Assembly: GCA_907163345.1 (NCBI GenBank)
Contig: CAJQUN010000055.1
Location: forward strand, 2,790,001 to 2,854,000
Direction: 5' to 3'
Origin: Haberlea rhodopensis
Taxonomy: Eukaryota > Streptophyta > Magnoliopsida > Lamiales > Gesneriaceae
DNA length: 64,000 nt
The stretch's first letter is position 1, and each line of letters begins with the position of its first letter. The notes under the pieces are model-generated. The model saw only the letters and a list, made by a program, of their open reading frames with translations, was not told where the DNA came from and did not search any database. A program made the position numbers and the translations under genes. Below, one piece after another: positions 42,691 to 53,371 of this stretch.

Positions 42691-43402
42691 AAACAAAAAA
42701 AAGTGAAAGCAAAATCAATTTATTAATAGGTAATTCAGACAAAAAGTAAATATTTATTACTTTATATTGTACAATTTAAATGGTTGGATAGATATAATTG
42801 CGCACAGATAGCGATCGAATCATGGTATTTGGGTTGAGCGTTTGATCCTTCAAAAATAATTTTGTAACATAATTAGTTTGAAATAAGTATACGAGAAAAT
42901 AGTAAGATTAAACTTAATTAAGTTAGAATGGTACGAGGAAATGTACTTATAATGGTGGTCCTTTTTTTGAAAGGAAAAATATAATTTATGCGTAGCTTAG
43001 GTAAAACTTCTTACATAAACGAATAATACCACTCAAATTTAAAATATAAGTTATGGTTCATACACAATAATTTCGATATAAAATGTAGTTATGTTGGAAT
43101 AATTTTTTTCTAATTAATTTTGAATTAGAATTTTTATGCTATTATGTACTTTCTCTTAAATTAAGAATAGTGTGTGGCATGGGTATTTTAAGGAAAAAAT
43201 ATATATGATTTAAATACCAAAATTATTTATTAGAAGGATAAGATTCTTATCTAATAATATAATATATATTTACTCGAACTGGACATGTTATTCTGTGAAA
43301 ATGTAAATTTTTTTCTCGTATTTAAGTTCCAGTACATCTTTATTTTATTATTTGTATTTTAAACATTCGCCGGAGAAAAATAATAATAATAAATTTATGT
43401 TA
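42691..43402. other. Intergenic AT-rich DNA left of the MULE
   Basis: Only a short TRIM-LTR-like scrap (GATAGCGATCGAATCATGG then GAGCGTTTGATCCTTCA, 42808-42857). Otherwise nothing is seen. Confidence 0.35.
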
Positions 43403-43699
43403 TTATCTTGCGTATTTTTTTTAAAAAATAATTCAAAAAAAATTAATTTTCAAAAATACTTCAAATGGAGAGGTGCACAAATATACCCAAAATGCCATCT
43501 GCTCTGGCGGTCATATACTTCGTGAGGGGCCGCTTGAAAGATTGGCGGCCCTTATTTCTTTAGTGGCCACCCTCCAAGAGGGCGGTCGCTCCATTGTTAG
43601 GAGCCGCCTATTGTACAGGCGGCTCCTAACAGAGAAAGTGGCCGCCCTTGTCTCGTTCCCGTCCGTCAACTTATATGTCCCTTCGCACTTCGTCTTTAT

Positions 43700-43862
43700 T
43701 GTACCCGTGAACTTTCATTTCTGATATTTTATTGGCACCGACGAAAATTAATCATATTATATCTGAAATTTGTATAAATATTGCACCGGCGAACTTTCAT
43801 TTCTGATACCCTATTGGCACCGACGAAAATTAATCATACTATATCTGAAACGTATATAAATA
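43700..43862. repeat. Duplicated 78-bp unit at the left of the MULE
   Basis: GAACTTTCATTTCTGATA followed by TTGGCACCGACGAAAATTAA occurs at about 43709 and again at 43791 with few changes. It is non-coding and lies just before the transposase remnant. Confidence 0.75.
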
Positions 43863-43971
43863 ATATGAAGATAATATGTTTTCGACACCAGAATCCTTCC
43901 AACATATTTTCCTCTTCAATATTTCGATGCATCAAAATTTTGCGCATCAAAAATTTCTTAATTTGTTCAAA

Positions 43972-45228
43972 ATGGATTCGATTTTCGTGCTGTTATACTT
44001 TGGTGGTAATATTATTATTGGAAATAGATCGGTCGAATATAGCATACCACCAGCTAGACCGATTAGAATTTCAGGTTCTATTATTTTATTTGATTTGGTT
44101 CAACTAGCACATAGAAAGTTAAACATCGACCCAGTGATGTTTAATATCAAATTTTCAACCAAATATTCATTCATGGAGAAATCGTCTTGGAATGAAATAC
44201 CAATCAACAGTGTAGATGATGATGTTCTACAGTTTATAATGGAATGCCCCAATATGCAGATGTTGCATTTGTACGTCGAGATAGAAGCAAGTACCCATGA
44301 TTTTGGTCTTGAAAGGCCAGAATCAAATCTTTCATATGTCACTGAAGAAATGAGCAATTTGGTGGTCAATGATCAACTTTCTACTTCTAGCGGTCGAGAT
44401 GTTGAGCAACAACAAGATTATCCTTATTTCGAGCATTGAAGTGGACATTGGGATCAATATATAACCGGCTCTTCTGAAGAAAATCCTATATATTGGCCAA
44501 ACACAACACAAGTTTGGGGATTACGAAAAGAAAATGCACTGGTTCATTATATATTTGATCCAGATGCTGATGGTTCGGAGCATACAATTATGTTGGCAGC
44601 AACTGATGGGCCAGCCACACATGATGTACACGGAGATAGTCATCGAGATGTTTGCAGGACTGATAGTGAACCCGATAATTCATCGAGCGATTCTGGAGAA
44701 CATGGTAATGAGGCTGATGAGATGCATGATGAAGATGATGATAATGTCCATGCATTTCCTGGTGAGGAGACAACATCTCGCGAACCACCTCATGGGGCGA
44801 GATAATATGCAAGACGCACCATTTCTGCCAAGCACGAATGAAATGCCACCATTTTTTAATGCGGTCAACGAAGAGCAGGTTCCCGATTCTATTGATGTAC
44901 CTTCTGGATCGCGACCAGATATTACAACCCGGGGGTCGGAGAGCTATCCATGAACATGATTTTCAAGGATAAGAAAAATCTGATTGCTTCTGTGAAAGAT
45001 TACTCTGTTAGAGTTGTCAGGCGTGAGTATTGTGTTGTGGACAACACACATACTCTGTGGAAATTACGGTGCAAAAAGAGTTCTCTTACCGTAAGGTGTA
45101 AATGGGGTCTTCGAGCGTCTTTGAAGCCCAAACTAGGTTTTTGGAGATTAACAAAGTATTGTGGTCCTCACACATTATCTCGATGGTTGCATCTCCTCAA
45201 AATTTCTTTTATATTCAAAACTCAATAG
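43972..45228 (+). pseudogene. MuDR-type transposase, N-terminal half only
   Basis: The ATG at 43972 (MDSIFVLLYFGGN) starts an N-terminal part seen in many plant MULE transposases (a viewing of the form VLLYFGG..I, then SWNEIPINSVDDDVLQF). An acidic Ser/Asp-rich stretch follows after an in-frame TGA at 44437. After frame changes near 44810 and 44950 comes the MuDR DNA-binding domain: FKDKKNLIASVKDYSVRV, YCVVDNTHTLWKLRCK, WGLRASLKPKLGFWRLTKY. The catalytic DDE domain and SWIM finger are missing; the sequence then runs into the tail of the opposing PMD gene. Confidence 0.8.
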
Positions 45229-45239
45229 AGATGTAAAAT

Positions 45240-47220
45240 TATGAGCGTGTGGGGATTGTGGTGTATAATAACCTGCATTATCAAAAATACTAGATGGACT
45301 AGCAGCAATATCAAATCCACCGGAAGGCCCATCAAATGATGCAAAACCACCAGAAGACCCAGCAAATGATGCAAATCCACCAGCTGGCCCAGCAAATGAA
45401 GCAAATCCACTAGATGGACCAGCAACAGTATCAAATCCGCCGGATGGTCCAATAACATCAAAACCACCAGAAGCATCAAAATCATCAGATGGGCCAGCAG
45501 TGTCATCGCAGTGTCAAAACCACCAGATGACCCAGCAGGAGCAAATCCACCAGATGACCCAGCACGAGCAAATTCACCAGATGATCCCGCAAGAGCAAAT
45601 CCACTAGATGGGTGGAAACCAATCACATATACGTTAGGCGATATAACCCTTACAGTGATTCTCTCGTACCACTGCATGTCGTCATCGTCTGTTGAGTTTA
45701 ATCTACCACATGGTTCACCAGTAGCGATATTTCTTAGCCTCCTATGCTACGTCCTAAGATGTATTTTATGAAATTTGGCACAATCCATATTACGATGATC
45801 TATTCGAACTTCATGTAGGTCATTACCGTCAAGTGCAGGTGATGGAATTGACTGGCATATATTGAACTGTCGCATCACCCACTTAGTACGATGCATTTCC
45901 ACAATTTGAACGTAGATAAGAGGGTAAACGTTTCGCCAAATATAATTATTATATGTAGTAATAATGTAATTAACATCAGTGGCCCTGTGTCATACACGAT
46001 CCTGTTAACTGCACATCGTTAAAATAAAAAAATGGTCAACCAATATATTGAAATCATCATAAATTTTCAAAATTTAATTACATAATTTAGGTTTACCTTG
46101 TCATTACTCATTTGGTCAAGAGACTGTCGTATTATCCTGATTGAATGTGTTGCTATATGGGTGTGACGAAACACGGTGTTCCACCTATTATAAAAAAATG
46201 TTAAATATTACAATGTTTTATCATTTTAATATTAGTATTGAATAAAAAAATTATTACTATCATGAACCATATGGAGCAACATGAACATTCTCATGGACAA
46301 CCAGAGTTTTTAATTGTTGGTCAGGGTTCAGACATTTTATCCTACTTCATGCCCAAATCTGTCAATAAACATAAAATATTTTAAAATATTTATGAGGTAT
46401 TATATTAGTAAAAGAAAAATATTGCATACACCTGCAAAATATACAAAGGTCATGTGATAGTACATTTTTCTATAGTTGATGCACTGCACAATTCACGATA
46501 TAAATATGCCAACACTGCACTGTCCCAATTATATGTGTTCACCTCTTCCAAATCTTCAAGTAATTGCAAATACATGAGCTTTACAGAGCTACTATTATAA
46601 TATCTAAGCAAAATTCCACTGATAACAATCAAAGTTATACACCGAGTGTACTTTGTTACATCCATCTCTGAGCTCATATCAGAGATACAATTAGTTAGCC
46701 AGTGATTGTCTAGAGCGGTCATCCTTAGGTGACCGCCTTTAAATTTTGATTTCGACAGCTCAAATCCTAGTAACTCAAGACATGCATCTTGTCATTCTTC
46801 CACACTTTGTAAATCATCTACCCCAGTTACTGGTTGACCATCAACTTTCAGACCCCAAATTATAGAAATATCTTGTAAAGTGATGGTAGCCTCACCAAAT
46901 CTAAAATGAAATGCATGGATCTCACGCCGCCGACGCTCAACAAGAGCGGTAATCAAATGATTACATTAGCCAAATTGAAAAACACTGTAAAACCCCATAT
47001 CAATGATATGGATCCAAACACGATCGTTTATTATGTTATAATTATACAACGCCCAGATAAGGTTATATGTACGCTTCACTCGTAGAATATTATCAATATT
47101 CTCGGAACAAACATTACTAGTGATATGCGTAGATTGTAGATATAATACAGTTGGATCTTCGGGACCTCGATTTTGTGTCAGCCTAAAATTAATAAAAAAA
47201 TTAACACACATATCAACCAT
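45240..47220 (-). pseudogene. Plant mobile domain (PMD, aminotransferase-like) gene carried by the MULE
   Basis: On the minus strand: GPEDPTVLYLQSTHITSNV (near 47160), VWIHIIDMGFYSVFQFG, LITALVERRRREIHAFHFRF, GEATITLQDISIIWGLKVDG, GFELSKSKFKG, then NTYNWDSAVLAYLYRELCSA (near 46500). This is the core of PMD proteins such as Arabidopsis MAIN and MAIL1. Later exons include KCLNPDQQLKTLVVHENV, and then a C-terminal tail of GSSGGF repeats (45300-45610, about 30-bp DNA units). Breaks include stops near 46795 and at the end of exon 1, and a shift near 45510. Several GT..AG introns remain visible (for example, acceptors near 46190 and 46010). PMD genes are known both as host genes and as passengers of plant transposons. 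Confidence 0.75.
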
Positions 47221-47888
47221 TTATAGTATTAATAAAAATATACTAAATATATATTTAAAATACTAACTTTTTGATTCATTTAAAAAAATATCTAATCAGA
47301 AAAAGAGGAAATGAAAAAAATTATAATATTTTAAAATAGTTTACTAACTAACCTTCAAAAATTCAGATGAAACGCACGTAGAGGAAATGCAAGGCAAATG
47401 AATTATTTTAAAATAGTTTACCAACCTTCAAAACTTGAGATGAAAACGCGCACAATGCCTGTGAATAATATAGGAAATTGCACCGAAGTTGAAATGAGAG
47501 AAGAACAGAGATTTTAGAGTGAGGTTGCTAAAAAAATTCAGACATTTTGTAGATGGTCTTCTCACTTTCGTGCATTTAATAAAGGCAGGTAAGAGTTAGG
47601 GTCGCTCGAGGGAGCGGTCCCTAATAAGAGAGTGGCTGCCTCTACACTCTAAAGGTAGGTGCCGCCCTCACATAGGGCGGCCCCTACATGTAGGCGGCCG
47701 CTATTAAGGCATGTAGGCGGCCGCTATTAATGAGGGGACGCTTCACCATGAAGCAGCCCTTCATTAACCCTCAACCGCCATCTTAAGCGATTTTTTGGGG
47801 TATATATATTTGTACCATTTTATTTTTGAAGTATTTTTGAGAATTAATTTTTTTTTTTGAATTATTTTAAAAAAAGTCCTTATCTTAC

Positions 47889-48094
47889 ACTACAATTATG
47901 TTTTGATTTAAAAAATGGAAAATATTGCATTGTAATCTATATTCGTAGAAAGCATATTGAGAATTTGAGAAGAAAAAACAAATATGATTGTAGAATATTA
48001 ATAAAAAGTCAAGATTAATATTTTGTTTCTTTTGATAAGATAAGATAAATCTTCAATATCTAAAGACAATCCTCAAAGGAAAGCTCTTGTAGTG
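47889..48094. other. AT-rich spacer
   Basis: Nothing coding seen. Confidence 0.35.
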
Positions 48095-48425
48095 TACTAA
48101 TTGTCTCTACTTAGATAGCAATCGAATCATGGCGCTTAAGGTGTTGTACAGTTTAAAAGATTTGGGTTGTCCACTACCACTAGCTATAACTGTTGGTAAA
48201 ACGACAATCACTTGATCCTACAATTGATATCAGAATCAAAGTCACGTGTTCGATTCCCATGAGTTGCAATGTAGTACGAATATTGGGAAAGTGATTGTTG
48301 GAGTTGAATAATTGTGAATGTTTGGAGAGCGATCGAAGCTTTGCACTTGAGTTAATGTACTGTTTAAAAGATTTGATTTGTACCATATCACTAGCTATAT
48401 GTTTTGGTTAAACGGCACACACATC
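48095..48425 (+). mobile_element. Degenerate TRIM-like element
   Basis: Two diverged direct repeats (about 48105-48221 and 48297-48425) share GATAGCAATCGAA / GAGCGATCGAAG, GTTTAAAAGATTTG and CACTAGCTATA. The first ends CCTACA and is followed by ATTGATATCAGAATCAAAG (altered tRNA-iMet primer site) and GTGTTCGATTCCCATGAG, exactly the layout of the intact TRIMs. No TSD was found. Confidence 0.6.
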
Positions 48426-48859
48426 CTAAAAAAACCTTTTTTTTCTTTATTGTTAGCTTTGTTTTTCTTGGTATATATTTAGGTCGACCCATATGAAAGT
48501 GAGCAAGAACGTCAACTTGAAATAAAGTTGGTTCATATTTTATATTTAATTTTTTTTGAAATAAATATATACACTTTGAAATATACAAGTTACTCCACAT
48601 ATAAAACTATCAAGTATATTCTATGTATTACAATAATATGCTGGCTTTATTTTCTTTATCTTTTTTCAGTCTAAAGAAAAGAGAAAAGTAATACTTTAAT
48701 GGTGACGCTTTAATTAAAGGATGCATGTTTGTATTACTAAAACAATTACACCAAGATAATACAAATAGTTATTCTAAAAAACTATTTTAAATAAAATTAA
48801 TTGGAATCCGATATAATTTTGTATAATCTTGATTTTATGTCATTCTACCCGACTTATTA

Positions 48860-49166
48860 TCTATACCTATATATAAAGTAAGAGGTACCTAAACCTACAT
48901 TTGACATCTTGGTATGCCACCAAATTTACTAAAATGCCCCTAACAATCTTAATATTTACAATATTACCATTCTACATAACAAAATCAAATAAAAATATTA
49001 AAGTCCAACAAAATAGTTGTTAAAAAGACAAATAAACAACTAAACTCAAAAAATAATTTAACAAATATATTAAATCCCAAAATAGAAAAGGACTTTACAA
49101 TTATCACATTCTTTTATAAAAAAAAAATGATTGTCCATGCACGCAACGCGTGCAGAATAACACTAG
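48860..49166 (+). mobile_element. Non-autonomous Helitron, 307 bp
   Basis: Starts TCTATACCTATATATAAAG after an A. It ends CTAG before a T (49163-49167), fitting insertion between A and T with no TSD. Ten bases before the end is a perfect 6-bp stem with a 3-nt loop (GCACGC AAC GCGTGC, 49139-49153). All three features are Helitron hallmarks, and the 5' end matches the style of small eudicot Helitrons. No coding capacity. Confidence 0.8.
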
Positions 49167-50795
49167 TTATTTATTAAAAATGAGGTTATTATTATTAGGA
49201 GTGGACATTAATAATTATTATAATTAGTTTTAGCCATTTAGGTGTAAAACTCTTTGCCATCGGTTTGGGCTTTTGTCGAAATTATTTTCAGATTGCTTTT
49301 AATTCTTTTTCAAATTATTATATAATATATATAATTTCAGATGTTCACATATATTTCTAATAGTGGGCCCTAAAGTTTTACCTTTACCCCTTCAGTCTAC
49401 TAGATGTGGGCCATAGAAGCTCATTGTCGTCCATTAATCCCAAACAGGCCGAAAGAAGACGGCTTCGGTAAATTGGGCCCTCCGCACCTTTCTTTTTCTC
49501 TCTTTTTCTTTCTTTTTTAACTGTGGGAGAGAGACCGATGAAAGTTTTTGAGCTCATACCGCAATTCGAATTCGAATCATTCCTAAATAGAATGAGTTTT
49601 TACCACATCAGCTAAGTCGGAAGCTCGTCCTCTTCTAAGTTCTCATTTTCTACAAACTTGCCACTACCCCTTGCGGCGTAGGGGAGAAGCGTGAGTTGAA
49701 ACCCACATTATCAAAAAGCATTACTTTTTTTTAACAGAAAATAATTCCCTACTTTCATGGTAATAAAAAATATTTTTTTATATTTAGATTTCTTAATTTG
49801 TTAATGATAATATCACTAATAATATTAATATGCAAATTATTATGAAAACCAGTTGATTATTAAAAAAATATGATGAAAATAATTTCTAAAGTTTTTAAAT
49901 ATTAATTTTGAAAGGAATTTAATATATGTATATACATCGCGTGCCGAAGCACTAATATATTGTATTAAGTCTAATGAGTAATTTAATATATGTATAAACT
50001 GTCATAATGATAGTTTTCAAATATCATATTTAGTTGGTTTACAAATAAATTTAGGTCTTGACTATCTTATTGATAAGTGTCATATGTGAATAGATTCATT
50101 CCTTCGTCGAAAATATTCTCAATAAATATTATTAAAAATATTCTCAATAGAAAAATGAATCAATATTAGGAACATTATGAATAAAGTAACTTTGAACATT
50201 TCTTATAAATGGTAATGTAGAAATTATAAAAGTATGTTCCATTGGTACGGGTCAAGTTACCTTTTTTACCATAAACCTTTTCACCCCATGTCACATTTTC
50301 ACCCGGCCCAATCAAGGGGCCCACTAGCTCCACTTTGTCAACGTGTCAATCTAACTATTCCATACCATTACAACGGTAACAGAAGCAGACAGATCTAATC
50401 TCACTGTCAGTCTCCTGATGGACGGCTAAGATCAACCTTTCAAACTTCCAGAAACGTCTAAGAAAAAAGAAATCATGACGTCATTGATAGTGGCAATTAC
50501 GTACGCGTCGGGCCCGATGAAGCAGGTAACTGCAGCGCAGCACTGTCCCCCGTGCAGACCGGGGATAAAGATGCTTTCATGTGGGCCCCACATCAAATGA
50601 GAGCAACGTCATCATTATATTTGACGGTGCTAAGAAATCAGTGGTGATGGTAAGAAAGTACACTAAAATTTTAAAAAAATAATTAATATTAATATATTAT
50701 ATATAATATTATATATTTATGTGGAATTTTGGCCCCATAGAAAAATAACAAATAGATTTTGGAGTTTTTGTAGTAATATAAATATGTGGAAATTA
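49167..50795. other. Intergenic DNA with a promoter-like patch
   Basis: No gene found. At 50270-50640 the base composition rises, and there are plant promoter words: CATGACGTCATTG (a TGACGTCA bZIP palindrome near 50477), GTGGGCCCCAC (near 50582) and CAACGTCATC. A further possible tRNA-like B-box word (GAGTTGAAACCCAC near 49702) is too weak to call a SINE. Confidence 0.35.
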
Positions 50796-52740
50796 CACAT
50801 ACCACTTTTCAAAATATGTTAAAAATAAATCTAGCAAAATATTTTCTTTTCAACTAAATATATTTTTTGAAAATATTCTTTCAACTAAGTCATTTTTTAT
50901 GAAACCCTAATCTAATTAGTCATTTATTATTCATACAATACCCATTGTTACCAATTTAACAGTTGAATTATATCTTCCTCGTCGTGAGAGTTGGTGATGC
51001 TCGCGTGTTCTGGGAAATCAGCAATGGTGGTTAGTCGAGGAGTATGGAGCGGTGGCGGTGTTATGGTGGAGGCGGCGACGACTACTTTTCGTTTTGCCAA
51101 ATGACATTTTTCTCCAACCATAGAAAATCGACGTTTTGTTTCAATTATGTTCGCTGTTTTATGGTATTTTTGGATTTTAATTAAAATTGAACTTTTGTTT
51201 CAATTTTGGTGCATATTATGTGTTTGTTAAAAGGTCTCTTTAGGTAAACATATTTTTTTATAGCAAATTTGGAAAAGATAAACAACATATCATCTCATTC
51301 CAAAGGTTTTGATTTATTTTTTTCCACTTTCATTTGTTTATGTACAACATACCAAGTAAAAATAGACTCTAAAATCATTTTCATTCATTTACATACTGTT
51401 TTCATTTCTAAATTTTCAGAAATCATGGCACTACATCATTGGAAGGATCTATAATAACATAAAAGATGCATATATCAAATTTCTGACAATATATCAGTGA
51501 GGTAGCACTATCTTATTTTTCCAAAACAAAATTGAAGAACTAACAATCTTAAACAAGCAAGCAACACATATCGGTGCATGTAATTTACATGCACCGATAG
51601 TCTACCGGTGCATGTATATGCACCGATAGACTCAAAATTTTATCATGCTATACCATTGATTATAGATTCCATAATCAGGTACATATTGCCTCAAAACACA
51701 TGAAAAAGAAGGAAAACACCAACACCACGCCAACAGCTTTGAAACAAGGATGATGCATACTGGTTTTTCATTCACAGAGATGGAATTTAGCAGCTTGTGA
51801 GTGTACAAAGATTAAAACTATATCACGGTAAGCTTTCTTACTTACAATGCAACAAATGACAACCTCAAGTATATACACCTACACGAAAAGATCGAAAAAA
51901 ATTTTGGTGTGTCAATTAGTATTCACGAGGTTTAAAAGTAACCAAAACCAAAACAAAAAAGCACACCAAGATATTCGCTGAATATAGAGTATCCCCATCA
52001 TCTTATATTCGTGTTGTTATGTTTAGATGATAAGATTTCGAATCTCGTGCCTTGCATGTAAATCAAAATTGAAGAACTAACAATCTTAAACAAGCAAGTA
52101 ACACATAGCGGTGCATATAAATTACATGCACCACTAGTCTATCGATGCATGTAATTTACATGCACCAATAGTCTATCTGTGCATGTAAATTACATGCACC
52201 GGTAGACTCAACATTTGCATTGGTTCTCAAATTACATAATAAATAAGTATCATACAGTAAGTGTTAAAGACGATCATAAATAACACTTAAAAATTAAGAC
52301 ACGTATGTATAATATATTATCATTTGAAAAATAATATATTTTTGTTATGATTTATTTAATAATTTACCATATATGATATACTCATCCATAATAAAAATTG
52401 AATTTCTAAAATAATATATTGTATCTTTAATTTGTTATAAGATGAATTGTAAAAATTATAGAATGAAAAATTAATCCACGTTTTTATGATTTGATCATTG
52501 TTATCTAGTAATTAGATAAAAAAACATAGTATATTAGTGCATCACCGCCTATTGGTGCATGTAAATTATATGTATCGATAGATTTTAGTAAGTTGATGCA
52601 TGTGAATTACATACACCGTTGAGTCTATTGGTTCATGTAAATTACATGCATCGATAGACTTATACTATATTTAACCAAAAACATAGTCTTTTTATATATA
52701 ATTTTGAATATGGAACATTTTTTCCTAATGCGGTGCATGT

Positions 52741-53371
52741 AAATAACTTGATTCTGCCAACAGTTTTTATCTACAAGACTGCATCTATCAATTCCTAATT
52801 TCCTTTGTAAATGGATTTCATCATCATTATGAATTTTCAGAAACTAACCTTAGTTAAAATAGAAAATTCTTCACATTTTTCATTATTATCGTCATTTTCA
52901 CTTTCTTGTGTCTAGCGGTGCATGTAATTTACATGCACCGCTAGACTCATGTGATGCATATCTCATTAGGTGCATGTAAATAACTTGATTCCACCAACAG
53001 TTTTTATCTATAAGACTGCATCAATCAATTCCTAATTCCCTTTGTAAATGGATTTCATCATCATTATGAATTTTCAGAAACTAATCTGAGTTAAAAATCA
53101 AAAATCTTCACATTATTCATTAATATCATCATTTTCACTTTCTTGTGTCTAGCGGTGCATGTAATTTACATGCACCGCTAGACTCATGTGGTGCATGTAA
53201 TTTACATGCACAGCTAGACGCATGCGGTGCATGTAATTTACATGCACCGCTAGACGCATGCGGTGCATATCTCATGCGGTGCATGTAAATAACTTGATTC
53301 CACCAACAGGTTTTATCTACAAGACTGCAACAATCCATTCCTACTTCCCTTTGTAAATGGATTTCATCATC
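52741..53371. repeat. Tandem repeat with 35-bp perfect palindromes
   Basis: A unit of about 240-310 bp starting AACTTGATTCCACCAACAG recurs at about 52747, 52980 and 53290. It carries TTTCATCATCATTATGAATT, CATTTTCACTTTCTTGTG, then a palindrome. Perfect palindromes with 17-bp arms and a 1-nt centre lie at 52911-52945 and 53148-53182; 53224-53250 has 13-bp arms. The third unit is cut by the chromovirus at 53371 and continues at 62279-62440. Confidence 0.8.

Larger units (their letters stand above)
43412..47879. mobile_element. Mutator-like element (MULE) with MuDR-type and PMD gene remnants
   Basis: Ends are long imperfect TIRs of about 100 bp (43412-43510 and 47780-47879) sharing ATAATTCAAAAAA, CAAAAATACTTCAAA, ACAAATATA and CCCAAAA. 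Flanks TTATCTTGC (43403-43411) and TTATCTTAC (47880-47888) form a 9-bp TSD with one mismatch, as expected for MULEs. Inside the ends are GC-rich hairpins built from GGCGGC/GCCGCC. The element holds a broken transposase N-terminus on the plus strand and a decayed plant mobile domain gene on the minus strand, facing each other. Confidence 0.85.

Noticed and set aside
45222..47220. PMD gene as a functional host gene
   Set aside because: It has stops and a frameshift in conserved parts and lies wholly between MULE TIRs with a shared TSD.
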